From: Deltaproteobacteria bacterium
Lineage (GTDB): Bacteria > Desulfobacterota > Dissulfuribacteria > Dissulfuribacterales > QOAL01
NCBI GenBank assembly: GCA_026988585.1
Contig: JALSKY010000189.1
Span: forward strand, 1 to 12,868
Length of the DNA: 12,868 nt
Direction of reading: 5' to 3'
Position numbers and translations under genes: made by a program. Of the stretch, positions 1 through 6,504 are shown piece after piece. The notes beneath the pieces were generated by a model, which did not search any database, was not told where the DNA came from, and saw only the letters and a program-made list of their open reading frames with translations. Positions within the stretch are counted from its first letter, which is position 1; every line of letters begins with the position of its first letter.

Positions 1-52
1 GGTGTATAAGGGGTTCAATTTTCTTTATCTATAACCACCCGCTCCGCTCGAC

Positions 53-72
53 TGACACAGACGGACACAGAC
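53..72. repeat. Short tandem direct repeat (two 10-bp units)
   Basis: Two adjacent 10-bp units share GACACAGAC (54-62 and 64-72) and differ only at the first base. An 8-mer, TTCCAATC, recurs just downstream at 75-82 and 105-112. No gene overlaps. Short repeats like these are found at transposon ends and in intergenic clutter; the sequence alone does not say which. Confidence 0.5.
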
Positions 73-142
73 ATTTCCAATCCACCGACAGGCGGCTGGG
101 AAAATTCCAATCAGAATACACTGTTATGAGGTCTGCTGTTTT

Positions 143-185
143 GCTAAGGCAGCTTAAAATGAGAGGCTAAGCAAACTTAAAATGA
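143..185. repeat. Imperfect 20-bp direct repeat pair
   Basis: The 20-base units at 143-162 and 166-185 match at 17 of 20 positions and share the exact 10-mer CTTAAAATGA; unit starts are 23 bp apart. Spaced repeats of about 20 bp sharing a core are typical of the multiple terminal repeats of IS21-type elements, so this may be a relic end. No istA/istB coding sequence is present, so that reading is weak. Confidence 0.45.
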
Positions 186-218
186 AAAAATACTAATTAA
201 AAAAATGGTTACCAATTC

Positions 219-260
219 GATCAATCGCAATTTAGGACTTGGTTTAAAATGCGGTTGATC
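219..260. repeat. 11-bp inverted repeat, 20-nt loop
   Basis: GATCAATCGCA (219-229) pairs with TGCGGTTGATC (250-260) over all 11 positions, with one G-U pair if transcribed. The loop is AT-rich. It could be an operator, a recombination site or an RNA hairpin; no neighbouring gene indicates which. The rest of 186-424 is AT-rich and I see no gene in it. Confidence 0.5.
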
Positions 261-424
261 ATCCATGATGCCCTATGTATTATTTCAATATATGGATAAT
301 CCGAAGTAAAATTTTCATATTAACCCATATTTTCCAGCTTTAACTGATTAATATTTGGATATCGAGAAAAAATGGTCGTCTATAAGGGGAATTTATACAG
401 AAACCAGGCACTATATTGAGAATG

Positions 425-1014
425 TTATGCCGACCGAAAAGGGAAAACCTGTAATGGTTTTAAGTGTATGCTCATAACGATAACAGTCGGCATGAGAACG
501 CATGGAGATTTAATAAGGCTTTCAGCATGTTAATAAATTAGTCCAACTTTACTCCGAGTTTTGGCACACTAACAAGCCCTACACTCAAGCTCCGGAGATT
601 TTAATCTGAAAGTTAGGGAGTGGGCAGTCGCGGTGGTGTACGAGGGTGCTAGCTCTAAAGCACCCCGCCCACCGCTCACAGGGAGAAAATAAGAATTATT
701 GGCAAGCGTAACACTACGAGATAAAGGCTATATAGCAGGCTTTTCTTCACACGTCAAGACCAAGGCGAGCGCTTGACAGCGGTCTTGCCTTAGTTCAGCC
801 GCCTGCTGAACCTGAAGGTGAAAGCGACGGCGAGGGAATAGCGACTTCCCAGCTCAGGCTCAGGAATGGGCAGGGAGAGCAAAGGCAAAAGGATTTAGAC
901 AGGTGCTGAATAGCTTTAGCGCACCGCGGAGCCAAGAAAGGCCATTAAAGAAAAAGGGGCATAACAATTCGCTACCTTTAGGCGATAGAAGTCAAGGCCT
1001 TTTTCCAGGCTTGA
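425..1014 (+). ncRNA. Candidate large structured non-coding RNA, family not recognised
   Basis: About 590 bases without a credible reading frame but dense in stems. Those I can see are: 425-434 with 486-495 (10 bp, one G-U) enclosing 444-449/456-461 (AAAACC/GGTTTT); 630-636/669-675 (GCGGTGG/CCACCGC) enclosing 644-650/659-665 (GGGTGCT/AGCACCC); 734-740/801-807; 755-761/781-787 (CAAGACC/GGTCTTG); 793-799/805-811 (GTTCAGC/GCTGAAC, competing with the 734 stem); 834-838/846-850; 902-910/915-925 (9 bp, 2-nt bulge, 4-nt loop); 950-957/998-1005; and 992-996/1010-1014, which competes with the preceding stem. Plus-strand loops are purine-rich with GAAA-like runs, which favours transcription rightward. 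I see no RNase P, tmRNA, SRP or intron signature. Boundaries are the outermost stems and transcript ends are unknown. It may continue to the possible terminator at 1221-1252. Confidence 0.4.
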
Positions 1015-1166
1015 GATAAGATCACATAGCTGTCATCCTTTCAGGTCCTTGGTGAGGTGGTTCCAGACTGGCAATGCTACCATGTTTCGGTCCTGACCTT
1101 TGAATCAGGTCGGTTACAGACATACTTTATCGGCCATGTCGGGAACTCCCGGCCCTAGTGACATAT
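1015..1166. other. Non-coding stretch with two hairpins, left of the IS110 element
   Basis: No gene is visible. One hairpin is 1093-1099 with 1107-1113 (CTGACCT/AGGTCGG, one G-U, 7-nt loop). The second is 1132-1154, where CGGG (1140-1143) pairs with CCCG (1148-1151), flanked by GGCC and GCC. These could be the 3' part of the structured RNA to the left or a palindromic flank or target of the IS110 insertion. The two readings cannot be separated here. Confidence 0.4.
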
Positions 1167-1220
1167 AGTGCACCTGATGATTCCCATTAAGGGATCACGA
1201 GCGAATTGCGGTCATCTATG

Positions 1221-1252
1221 GGCCGGGGCTCACCGGACCTTTATTTTTGTTT
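1221..1252 (+). terminator. Possible intrinsic terminator, plus strand
   Basis: GGCCGG (1221-1226) pairs with CCGG-A-CC (1233-1239, bulged A) around a 6-nt loop, followed at once by TTTATTTTTGTTT. It would end a rightward transcript entering from the structured region at 425-1014. The stem is short (6 bp), and the same hairpin could instead be part of the IS110 RNA on the other strand. Confidence 0.4.
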
Positions 1253-1286
1253 CTACGTATTCATCTATAGTCCTTTTGCCTGAGGT

Positions 1287-1312
1287 AAAAAAGTCGGCGT
1301 CCTCCCGCCGTC
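1287..1312 (-). terminator. Intrinsic terminator-like hairpin after the transposase
   Basis: Read on the minus strand, a GC-rich stem (1312-1306 with 1299-1293; six pairs, one internal mismatch, loop GGAGGA) is followed directly by six T residues (complement of 1292-1287). It lies about 100 nt past the transposase stop and would end the tnp transcript, or form the 3' end of an element-encoded RNA. Confidence 0.5.
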
Positions 1313-1341
1313 GGCACCTTCAGGTTCAACGCTCAAAGCAA

Positions 1342-1375
1342 GGCTGTCAAGGACGGGGACCTGTCCTTTACAGCC
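1342..1375. repeat. Strong 12-bp hairpin downstream of the transposase stop
   Basis: GGCTGT (1342-1347) pairs with ACAGCC (1370-1375) and AAGGAC (1349-1354) with GTCCTT (1363-1368), with a single C/T mismatch between them and an 8-nt loop. It is the most stable structure near the 3' side of the element. It may be a module of the guide RNA, or a REP-like palindrome forming the flank if the element ends near 1375. Confidence 0.6.
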
Positions 1376-1409
1376 GCAGCGAAGAGCGTTACACAAAACA
1401 CAGTCTCAG

Positions 1410-2696
1410 TCATGCAGCCTCTTTTAGTCTCTTGTATTCACTCATTGAGGTAAAGAATCTTTTTTCATCAAATGGTTGTCCTGATCTGTACCAGCCATAA
1501 ATCTTTCTAAGAAGATGCCTAGCAACCACTGTCATAGCCTTGTTCCCTGGCATCTTATGCACCTGTTTCTTCTTGTGGTAATAGTCTCCGTAAAGCCTGT
1601 CTTTTTTGACCAGGGGAAGAGCAATACACTGCAGCACCTTTCTGAGAAGCCTTCTTCCTTTTTTACTGATCTTGTCATGGCCCTTGAACGTGCCACTTTG
1701 CCTTGTCCTTAGGTTCAATCCTGCATAGCGCATGAGCTTTCTCCAGTTGGTAAAGTCTCTCAAAGGGCCTGTTTCTGCCAGAAGTCTTGCAAAGTTCTTT
1801 TCTGATATAAATCTTGGTGTTGGAGGCGGAATCAAAGGGTCGTCCTGCCTTAGTTGTTTCAGTATGGCTACCATCTGCTTGGTTATATTCTCTTTCCTGT
1901 TCTTCATTCTGTCATAATCATCCAGTAAATCCTTCAGATATCCCTCAAGAACATCCAAATAGCCTGCAGGCAACTGGTTTAGACACGAACTCTTTGCATC
2001 CCTCCAAAGCCTTTCTATGGTATCATTTCTTATGCCAGGAGCATGCTGTCTCATGGTAGAAAAGAAGGCGTCCTTGCCTCTGCATGTGATTTTATAGGGA
2101 TTGCATCCATATATCTTCACAAGGACCCTTCCTGATCTGCTATACAAAAAGTCCTTCTTGAAGGAATAATCACAAAAAAGCTCCACAAGTACCTTATGAA
2201 TCCTGCATCTTAAAGAAGTAACAACAGACTCGCACTCATCGTAGATCTTGTGAAGCTTTCTGAGCATTAGATACCTTTCTCCAATCATCCTGAACCCTAT
2301 GACTTTGCCAAGTTTGCCAAGGGTACTGATAACCCTTGGATCCTTCTTGTCTGTTTTGTTGTAATCGTTTGATTCTATGACACGAAACCTTGCAACAGAC
2401 TCTGCATTTACATAACAGGTGAGAAATCCCAGCCTCCTTGCAGTTCTCATGAGCTTGTTCTGGTACTGTCCAGTTGGCTCACATATAACCCTGAGACCTT
2501 TTCTCTTAGCCTCTTTTGCAATGTTTCCATACTGAAGGAGCTTTTTCTCGATAATAGCGGTTCTATTCTTGCAGACATCTGTATACTGGGTACCATCGAT
2601 CTCAAAAAAGAAGCATAAATTATCCTTGTGTACATCCACGGATACATCTACAATACTGTTAAGATCGATTACGTTGGCCTTTTTCTTGATTTTCAT
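1410..2696 (-). CDS. IS110-family transposase (DEDD/serine recombinase)
   Basis: The 428-residue protein is an RNA-guided DNA recombinase moving the element through a circular intermediate. The N-terminal RuvC-like domain (PF01548 type, about residues 15-165) shows the acidic set: D21 in VDVHK, E73 in CEPTG, and D116/D119 in NKTDKKD. The C-terminal domain (PF02371 type, about 290-380) carries the QSG motif with candidate catalytic Ser near 334, followed by KISKKGRRLL. All key residues are present and the frame is open, so it is probably functional. I chose the ATG at 2696 rather than the upstream in-frame ATG at 2714 because AGGAG (minus strand, 2709-2705) lies 8 nt before it; using 2714 would place the ribosome site inside the gene. 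The residue after the last Asp is Pro where Ala is usual. It is convergent with any rightward transcript from 425-1250. Confidence 0.92.
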   Translation of the reverse strand: MKIKKKANVIDLNSIVDVSVDVHKDNLCFFFEIDGTQYTDVCKNRTAIIEKKLLQYGNIAKEAKRKGLRVICEPTGQYQNKLMRTARRLGFLTCYVNAESVARFRVIESNDYNKTDKKDPRVISTLGKLGKVIGFRMIGERYLMLRKLHKIYDECESVVTSLRCRIHKVLVELFCDYSFKKDFLYSRSGRVLVKIYGCNPYKITCRGKDAFFSTMRQHAPGIRNDTIERLWRDAKSSCLNQLPAGYLDVLEGYLKDLLDDYDRMKNRKENITKQMVAILKQLRQDDPLIPPPTPRFISEKNFARLLAETGPLRDFTNWRKLMRYAGLNLRTRQSGTFKGHDKISKKGRRLLRKVLQCIALPLVKKDRLYGDYYHKKKQVHKMPGNKAMTVVARHLLRKIYGWYRSGQPFDEKRFFTSMSEYKRLKEAA

Positions 2697-2751
2697 GTTG
2701 TCTTCTCCTTTCATGCAGATAGTACCGGCCTGTGAGACCAGTCACCTCACA
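2697..2751 (-). promoter_or_regulatory. Transposase leader: hairpin and ribosome binding site
   Basis: On the minus strand a 6-bp hairpin (2751-2746 with 2736-2731, TGTGAG/CTCACA) precedes the Shine-Dalgarno AGGAG (2709-2705). Leader hairpins upstream of transposase genes can damp translation of read-through transcripts. That role is an inference here. Confidence 0.35.
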
Positions 2752-2795
2752 TTGTACATCTCATGCCTGGAGAAGCCTTTACCTAATAGTATGTG

Positions 2796-2835
2796 CACTG
2801 GATTTTTACTCCGCTGCGTTCCGTAAAAACCAGTG
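2796..2835. repeat. Palindrome between ntrX and the IS110 element
   Basis: CACTGG (2796-2801) pairs with CCAGTG (2830-2835) and TTTTTAC (2803-2809) with GTAAAAA (2823-2829), with one bulged A at 2802 and a GC-rich loop, giving 13 base pairs. It begins 14 nt past the ntrX stop codon. It is not followed by a T-run on the minus strand, so it is not a standard terminator; it may be a REP-like target beside which the IS inserted, an end structure of the IS, or an mRNA 3' stabiliser. Confidence 0.6.
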
Positions 2836-2848
2836 AGCTCGGTCGGTT

Positions 2849-4255
2849 TTAAGCAAGTCCAAGGCTTTTGATCTTTCTGTGCAGGTGTCTCCGTTCGATT
2901 CCGATAGATTCTGCTGTTTTTTTTATGTTGCCGTCAAACTCCTTGAGCTTCATCCTTAGATATTCCCGTTCAAATTCGGTCTTGGCCTTTTTGAAGTCAG
3001 GACAGGTGAAACAGCTGGGATAAGCCGATCCTGTATCCTGGAAGCAGCAACTATTTTCCGACGTGGCATTTACCTTGCCAGATATTCCTGCCTTTTCCAC
3101 TATCTGAGGTGGAAGATCCTTGAAACGTATCTTTCCGTTTCTTGAAAGAATAACAAGCCGTTCTATAAGATTGCGCAGTTCTCTTATGTTGCCTGGCCAA
3201 TCATAGGCCTGAAGGGCCTGGATAACACCATCTTCCGCCTCTATCTTTACTCCTCCAGGTGAAAACTCCTTCAAAAACTGCTCCACCAGTATAGGAATAT
3301 CCTCTTTTCTATCTCTCAGAGGAGGAACAATTATTGGAATTACATTCAGTCTGAAATAGAGATCTTCACGAAAGTTCCCCTTTTTTATCTCCTCTTCAAG
3401 ATTTTTGTTGGTTGCTGCAATTATTCTCACATCAACCTTTATGGTCCGGCTTCCACCAACCCTTTGAAACTTCTGTTCCTGAAGAACCCTGAGGATCTTT
3501 GCCTGGGTATTCATGGACATATCGCCGATCTCATCCATGAACAGGGTTCCACCATTGGCAAGTTCAAACTTTCCGCGCTTCCTTGCAGCTGCCCCTGTGA
3601 AGGCACCCTTTTCATGTCCAAACAGTTCGCTCTCAATGAGTTCGTCCGGTATGGCAGCACAGTTGATATCTATCAAGGGTTTTGAAGCCCGTTTACTCAA
3701 CCTGTGGATTGTCTGGGCTACCAGCTCCTTTCCTGTGCCGTTTTCACCCTGGATCAGCACCCAGGCATCTGTTGGAGCAACTATCTGTATCTGCTCCTTG
3801 AGCTCCTGAATGACCATGCTGGTTCCGGTTATCTCCTTGACATGGCCTGCCTTCTCTCTGAGAAGTACATTCTCTTCCTGGAGCTCTTTGAATTTCAGGG
3901 CCTTTTCACATGAAACCAGGAGTTGATCCATGGAGAGGGGTTTTTCAATAAAATCGAATGCCCCAAGTTTTGTAGCCTCTACTGCCGTCTCTATGGTGGC
4001 GTGACCTGACATTATGATCACTGGAAGATAAGGGTTCTCTTCCCTGATCTTTTTCAATACCTCTATTCCATCTATTCCAGGCATCCAGATATCCAGAAGC
4101 ACCAGATCAGGCATATCTCCTTCTGCAATGATCTTGAGACACTCCTTTCCATCTATGGCGGTTATCACTTGATAATCTTCATCTTCCAGGATATCTGATA
4201 CCGTATCCAGGATGGTCTGCTCGTCATCTACTACCAGTATCTTTTTATCTTTCAT
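2849..4255 (-). CDS. ntrX: NtrX-like sigma-54-dependent response regulator
   Basis: A 468-residue cytoplasmic transcription activator. The receiver domain (1-120) has the acidic pocket D10/D11, phospho-acceptor D55 in LLDIWMP, S83 and K105. A linker leads to the AAA+ domain (about 142-385) with Walker A GENGTGKE (170-177), the sigma-54 contact loop GAFTGA (217-222) and Walker B around 237-245 (GTLFMDEIGD). A Fis-type helix-turn-helix closes the protein (about 435-468). Because GAFTGA is intact, it should open sigma-54 promoters when phosphorylated by the adjacent NtrY. The start is supported by a site AGTAGGTAAG overlapping the ntrY stop, 5 nt upstream. Unusual: the linker before the helix-turn-helix carries four cysteines, CC at 403-404 and CFTC at 415-418. 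I call it NtrX rather than NtrC from its pairing with a membrane NtrY; the target genes cannot be told. Confidence 0.9.
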   Translation of the reverse strand: MKDKKILVVDDEQTILDTVSDILEDEDYQVITAIDGKECLKIIAEGDMPDLVLLDIWMPGIDGIEVLKKIREENPYLPVIIMSGHATIETAVEATKLGAFDFIEKPLSMDQLLVSCEKALKFKELQEENVLLREKAGHVKEITGTSMVIQELKEQIQIVAPTDAWVLIQGENGTGKELVAQTIHRLSKRASKPLIDINCAAIPDELIESELFGHEKGAFTGAAARKRGKFELANGGTLFMDEIGDMSMNTQAKILRVLQEQKFQRVGGSRTIKVDVRIIAATNKNLEEEIKKGNFREDLYFRLNVIPIIVPPLRDRKEDIPILVEQFLKEFSPGGVKIEAEDGVIQALQAYDWPGNIRELRNLIERLVILSRNGKIRFKDLPPQIVEKAGISGKVNATSENSCCFQDTGSAYPSCFTCPDFKKAKTEFEREYLRMKLKEFDGNIKKTAESIGIERRHLHRKIKSLGLA

Positions 4256-4260
4256 CTTAC

Positions 4261-6504
4261 CTACTTGGATATTCTAAGTGCCACATGGAATATAAGACCG
4301 GTAGGTCGGTTCTGCTCCACACTTATATCCCCATCATGGGCCTCTATTATAGATTTCGCAATGGCAAGCCCCAGACCGGTTCCACCCTTTTTCTTGGTGA
4401 AATAGGGTTCAAAGATCCTTTCCATATCCTGTTTTTTGACACCAGGACCCTGGTCCATAATATCAAATATCATCATCTTTTTGGATCCGTCCAGATATAC
4501 CTTTATGTCAACCCTGCCTTCCGGTTTTACAGATATGGCATTGTCGATGATATTTATGAAGACACGTTTTATCTGCTCTGGATCTATACTCAAAGAGGGG
4601 AGGTCAGGTGCTATATCCAGAACGATTTCTACAGGGGATTCACTGTAGAGGGATATCACTTCTTCGAGAATCTCTTCAGGATTAGCCTTTTTGAATACAG
4701 GAGCAGGCATTCTTGCAAACCTGGAAAATTCATCAACCAGTCTTTTCAGTTCATTAGTCTGGGAAATTATGGTTTCTGTACATCTATCCAGAATACTCTT
4801 CTGTTTCTCATTCAGGGCGTTAGCCAGCTTCTTTCTGAGCCTCTGGGCCGAAAGCTTGATAGGAGTCAGCGGATTTTTTACCTCATGAGCTATCCGTCTG
4901 GCAACATCCCTCCATGCTGCTATCCGTTGAATCCTCTCAAGATCCGTTAAATCATCGAATACTACCAGAATGCCTGATATCTTCCCGTCTCTATCCCTGA
5001 GTACCGAGAAGTTTACAAGAAGTGACCTGGAAACGCCTTCAACCTCCACTTTTATAGGCCTTTTCAGGGTTTCTGTACCCTTGAACAGCAGTTCGGAACG
5101 TATATATTCAAACTCTTCTGACAGCTCCGGGTCAAGAAGTCTGCTATAGTGAGTCCCAACCATCTCCTGAGGATCTATGCCAAGAATCTCTCCGGCAGCC
5201 CTGTTTATGGTGGTTATCTTGCCTGCCTTGTCAATACTTATTACCCCTGCTGTTATGTTTTCCAGGAGCATCTCTATATATTTCTTCCTGTTTTCCAGCT
5301 CCTGGAAGCTCTTGAGCAGTTCTCTGGAGGCCCTTTCCGCCTTGGCCCTGGCCTCCTTGAGGTCAGCAGTCATGGTGTTGAAGGCCTGGACCAGGGCCTG
5401 AAGTTCATCCCTGCCCTGGGTTTTCAGCTCAAAGTCCAGATCCCCCTGGGCCACTCGCTGGGTTGCATCTGCAAGCATTTGAAGAGGCATTGTTATCCCA
5501 TTGGCGATCTTTACGGCAAACCATATTGATACGAAGATTATGAGCAGGGTGATCAGAAACAGGGTGGCAAGAAGTGTGGATTTAAGGGGATCCTGGAACA
5601 GTTTGAGCTGCTTATATTCTTCATAGCCCTGTTTTATGGAGTCCAGTTCCTCCATGGTTGATCCTGGAATCAATTTGGCAGTTGAGAGCAGTGCTATTGT
5701 GGTCCCTTTTCCGTTCTTTATAGGAGATATGATCCTCAGAATGGTTCCTGATGTGTGTTCGAGCACGAAAACCGATGGTTTTTTCTCGGATTTTACTGTC
5801 GAGAAATCTGGAGGCGGAAGATCCTGGGTCAAGGGAAACCATAGTTTTGAATAAACTGTGTTGCCCTTCATATCGTACAGTTCCACTGCGTGTACCTGGA
5901 CCATTGTCAATACAGAGGACGGAACTATCCCAAAGGGTGGTGATATAAGGTTGTCAACACAATCGGTTTCTATGGCTCCATTGGCAGTTATGCAGGAACG
6001 CTCTACCCCTTCAGATATGGCAAGGTTGACCCCTTTGAGCTGATCTACCTGCTGCTGGTAGTAATTTCTGCCTACTGATATAGCCCTTTCCAGAGATTTT
6101 TCTATCTTTTCATCAAACCAGTAGGCAAGAGAGGTCTGAAGGAATTGATATGAGATGAAAAAGAGGAGTGTGGTCGGAAGCAGAGAGATGAATATGAATG
6201 CTGTGACAAGACGGGTCTTGAGTCTGGCCCCAAGAATGTTGTCTCTCTCCTCGAAAAAGACCTTTACCAGGTGGCGGATCACAAGAAAACTCAACACCAG
6301 TATCAACAGCAGGTTGATATTGATGATGGTAAATACAAGTATGTTTTTGTAGGTGGTGATAGGCGATATAAACTGAACCAGTCTGAACTCTATGGCGGCA
6401 AACAGGGCGATAAGGATCACTATTATAAACAGCAGCACCCTTTCCCTGCGTTTCTTCATATCAGTATGAGAACTTGAGGACATACCAATCCGTTTCCATC
6501 TCAA
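4261..6504 (-). CDS. ntrY: NtrY-like membrane sensor histidine kinase
   Basis: With the longest start the protein has 747 residues. Three N-terminal membrane helices (about 24-45, 56-78, 97-122) are followed by an extracytoplasmic domain (about 125-308) and a fourth helix (309-333). Then come HAMP (about 333-385), PAS (about 405-525), HisKA with phospho-acceptor H540 in HEVKNPLTP, and HATPase with N box NIIDN (651-655), G1 DQGPG (684-688) and G2 GTGLGL (709-714 region). This is the standard NtrY order. It should autophosphorylate and pass phosphate to NtrX, whose gene starts 5 nt after this one stops. Start choice is uncertain: the ATG at 6504 overlaps the upstream gene by 44 nt, an internal ATG at 6483 also overlaps, and the ATG at 6459 begins just after the upstream stop; none has a strong ribosome site. 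The extracytoplasmic domain contains two cysteines, C171 and C182, that could form a disulfide. Confidence 0.9.
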   Translation of the reverse strand: MRWKRIGMSSSSHTDMKKRRERVLLFIIVILIALFAAIEFRLVQFISPITTYKNILVFTIININLLLILVLSFLVIRHLVKVFFEERDNILGARLKTRLVTAFIFISLLPTTLLFFISYQFLQTSLAYWFDEKIEKSLERAISVGRNYYQQQVDQLKGVNLAISEGVERSCITANGAIETDCVDNLISPPFGIVPSSVLTMVQVHAVELYDMKGNTVYSKLWFPLTQDLPPPDFSTVKSEKKPSVFVLEHTSGTILRIISPIKNGKGTTIALLSTAKLIPGSTMEELDSIKQGYEEYKQLKLFQDPLKSTLLATLFLITLLIIFVSIWFAVKIANGITMPLQMLADATQRVAQGDLDFELKTQGRDELQALVQAFNTMTADLKEARAKAERASRELLKSFQELENRKKYIEMLLENITAGVISIDKAGKITTINRAAGEILGIDPQEMVGTHYSRLLDPELSEEFEYIRSELLFKGTETLKRPIKVEVEGVSRSLLVNFSVLRDRDGKISGILVVFDDLTDLERIQRIAAWRDVARRIAHEVKNPLTPIKLSAQRLRKKLANALNEKQKSILDRCTETIISQTNELKRLVDEFSRFARMPAPVFKKANPEEILEEVISLYSESPVEIVLDIAPDLPSLSIDPEQIKRVFINIIDNAISVKPEGRVDIKVYLDGSKKMMIFDIMDQGPGVKKQDMERIFEPYFTKKKGGTGLGLAIAKSIIEAHDGDISVEQNRPTGLIFHVALRISK

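Larger units (their letters stand above)
1174..1409 (-). ncRNA. Candidate bridge/seeker RNA region of the IS110 element
   Basis: IS110/IS1111 transposases are known to be guided by an element-encoded RNA located in the non-coding DNA beside tnp. The 5' side here offers only about 100-140 nt, whereas the 3' side is rich in hairpins: 1342-1347/1370-1375 plus 1349-1354/1363-1368 (12 bp, one mismatch), 1293-1299/1306-1312, 1221-1226/1233-1239, and 1178-1185/1191-1197 with one bulge. Strand is assumed to follow tnp. Donor and target loops are not identified, and the call depends on the element extending to about 1167. Confidence 0.3.
1167..2835 (-). mobile_element. IS110-family insertion sequence (ends unresolved; outer limits given)
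   Basis: The element is identified by its intact transposase. IS110-family elements lack classical terminal inverted repeats and usually make no or very short target duplications, so ends cannot be read by eye. Two weak end candidates exist. AGTGCAC occurs at 1167-1173 (plus) and inverted at 2793-2799. CGCAGCGAAG (1375-1384, plus) matches CGCAGCGGAG on the minus strand (2818-2809) at 9 of 10 positions. Either pair could arise by chance. The longer span gives about 1.63 kb with about 240 nt of 3' non-coding DNA, resembling the IS1111 subgroup layout; the shorter gives about 1.44 kb. The element sits just downstream of ntrX and disrupts no recognisable gene. Confidence 0.7.

Noticed and set aside
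902..930. Resemblance to an RNase P RNA segment (GGTGC...GCGCACCGCGG hairpin after GAGAGCAAA)
   Set aside because: The universal RNase P conserved regions near the 5' and 3' ends (for example GAGGAAAGTCC and the ACAGAA-type 3' motif) are absent, so the likeness is local.
1093..1113. Possible tRNA T-arm
   Set aside because: The 7-nt loop does not have the TTCRA consensus and no acceptor, D or anticodon arms can be built around it.
425..1160. Group I or group II intron
   Set aside because: No group II domain V-like 34-nt hairpin, no GTGYG 5' end, and no group I core pairing segments were found; there is also no intron-encoded protein.
1168..1500. 110-residue plus-strand open frame
   Set aside because: It runs antisense through the end of the transposase gene and across hairpins and terminator-like sequences; the composition does not resemble a real protein and there is no ribosome site.
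2796..2835. Integron attC site
   Set aside because: The palindrome lacks the GTTRRRY / RYYYAAC core sites and no cassette gene or integrase is nearby.
4285..4950. 221-residue plus-strand open frame opposite ntrY
   Set aside because: It is a shadow of the conserved HATPase/HisKA coding sequence on the other strand.
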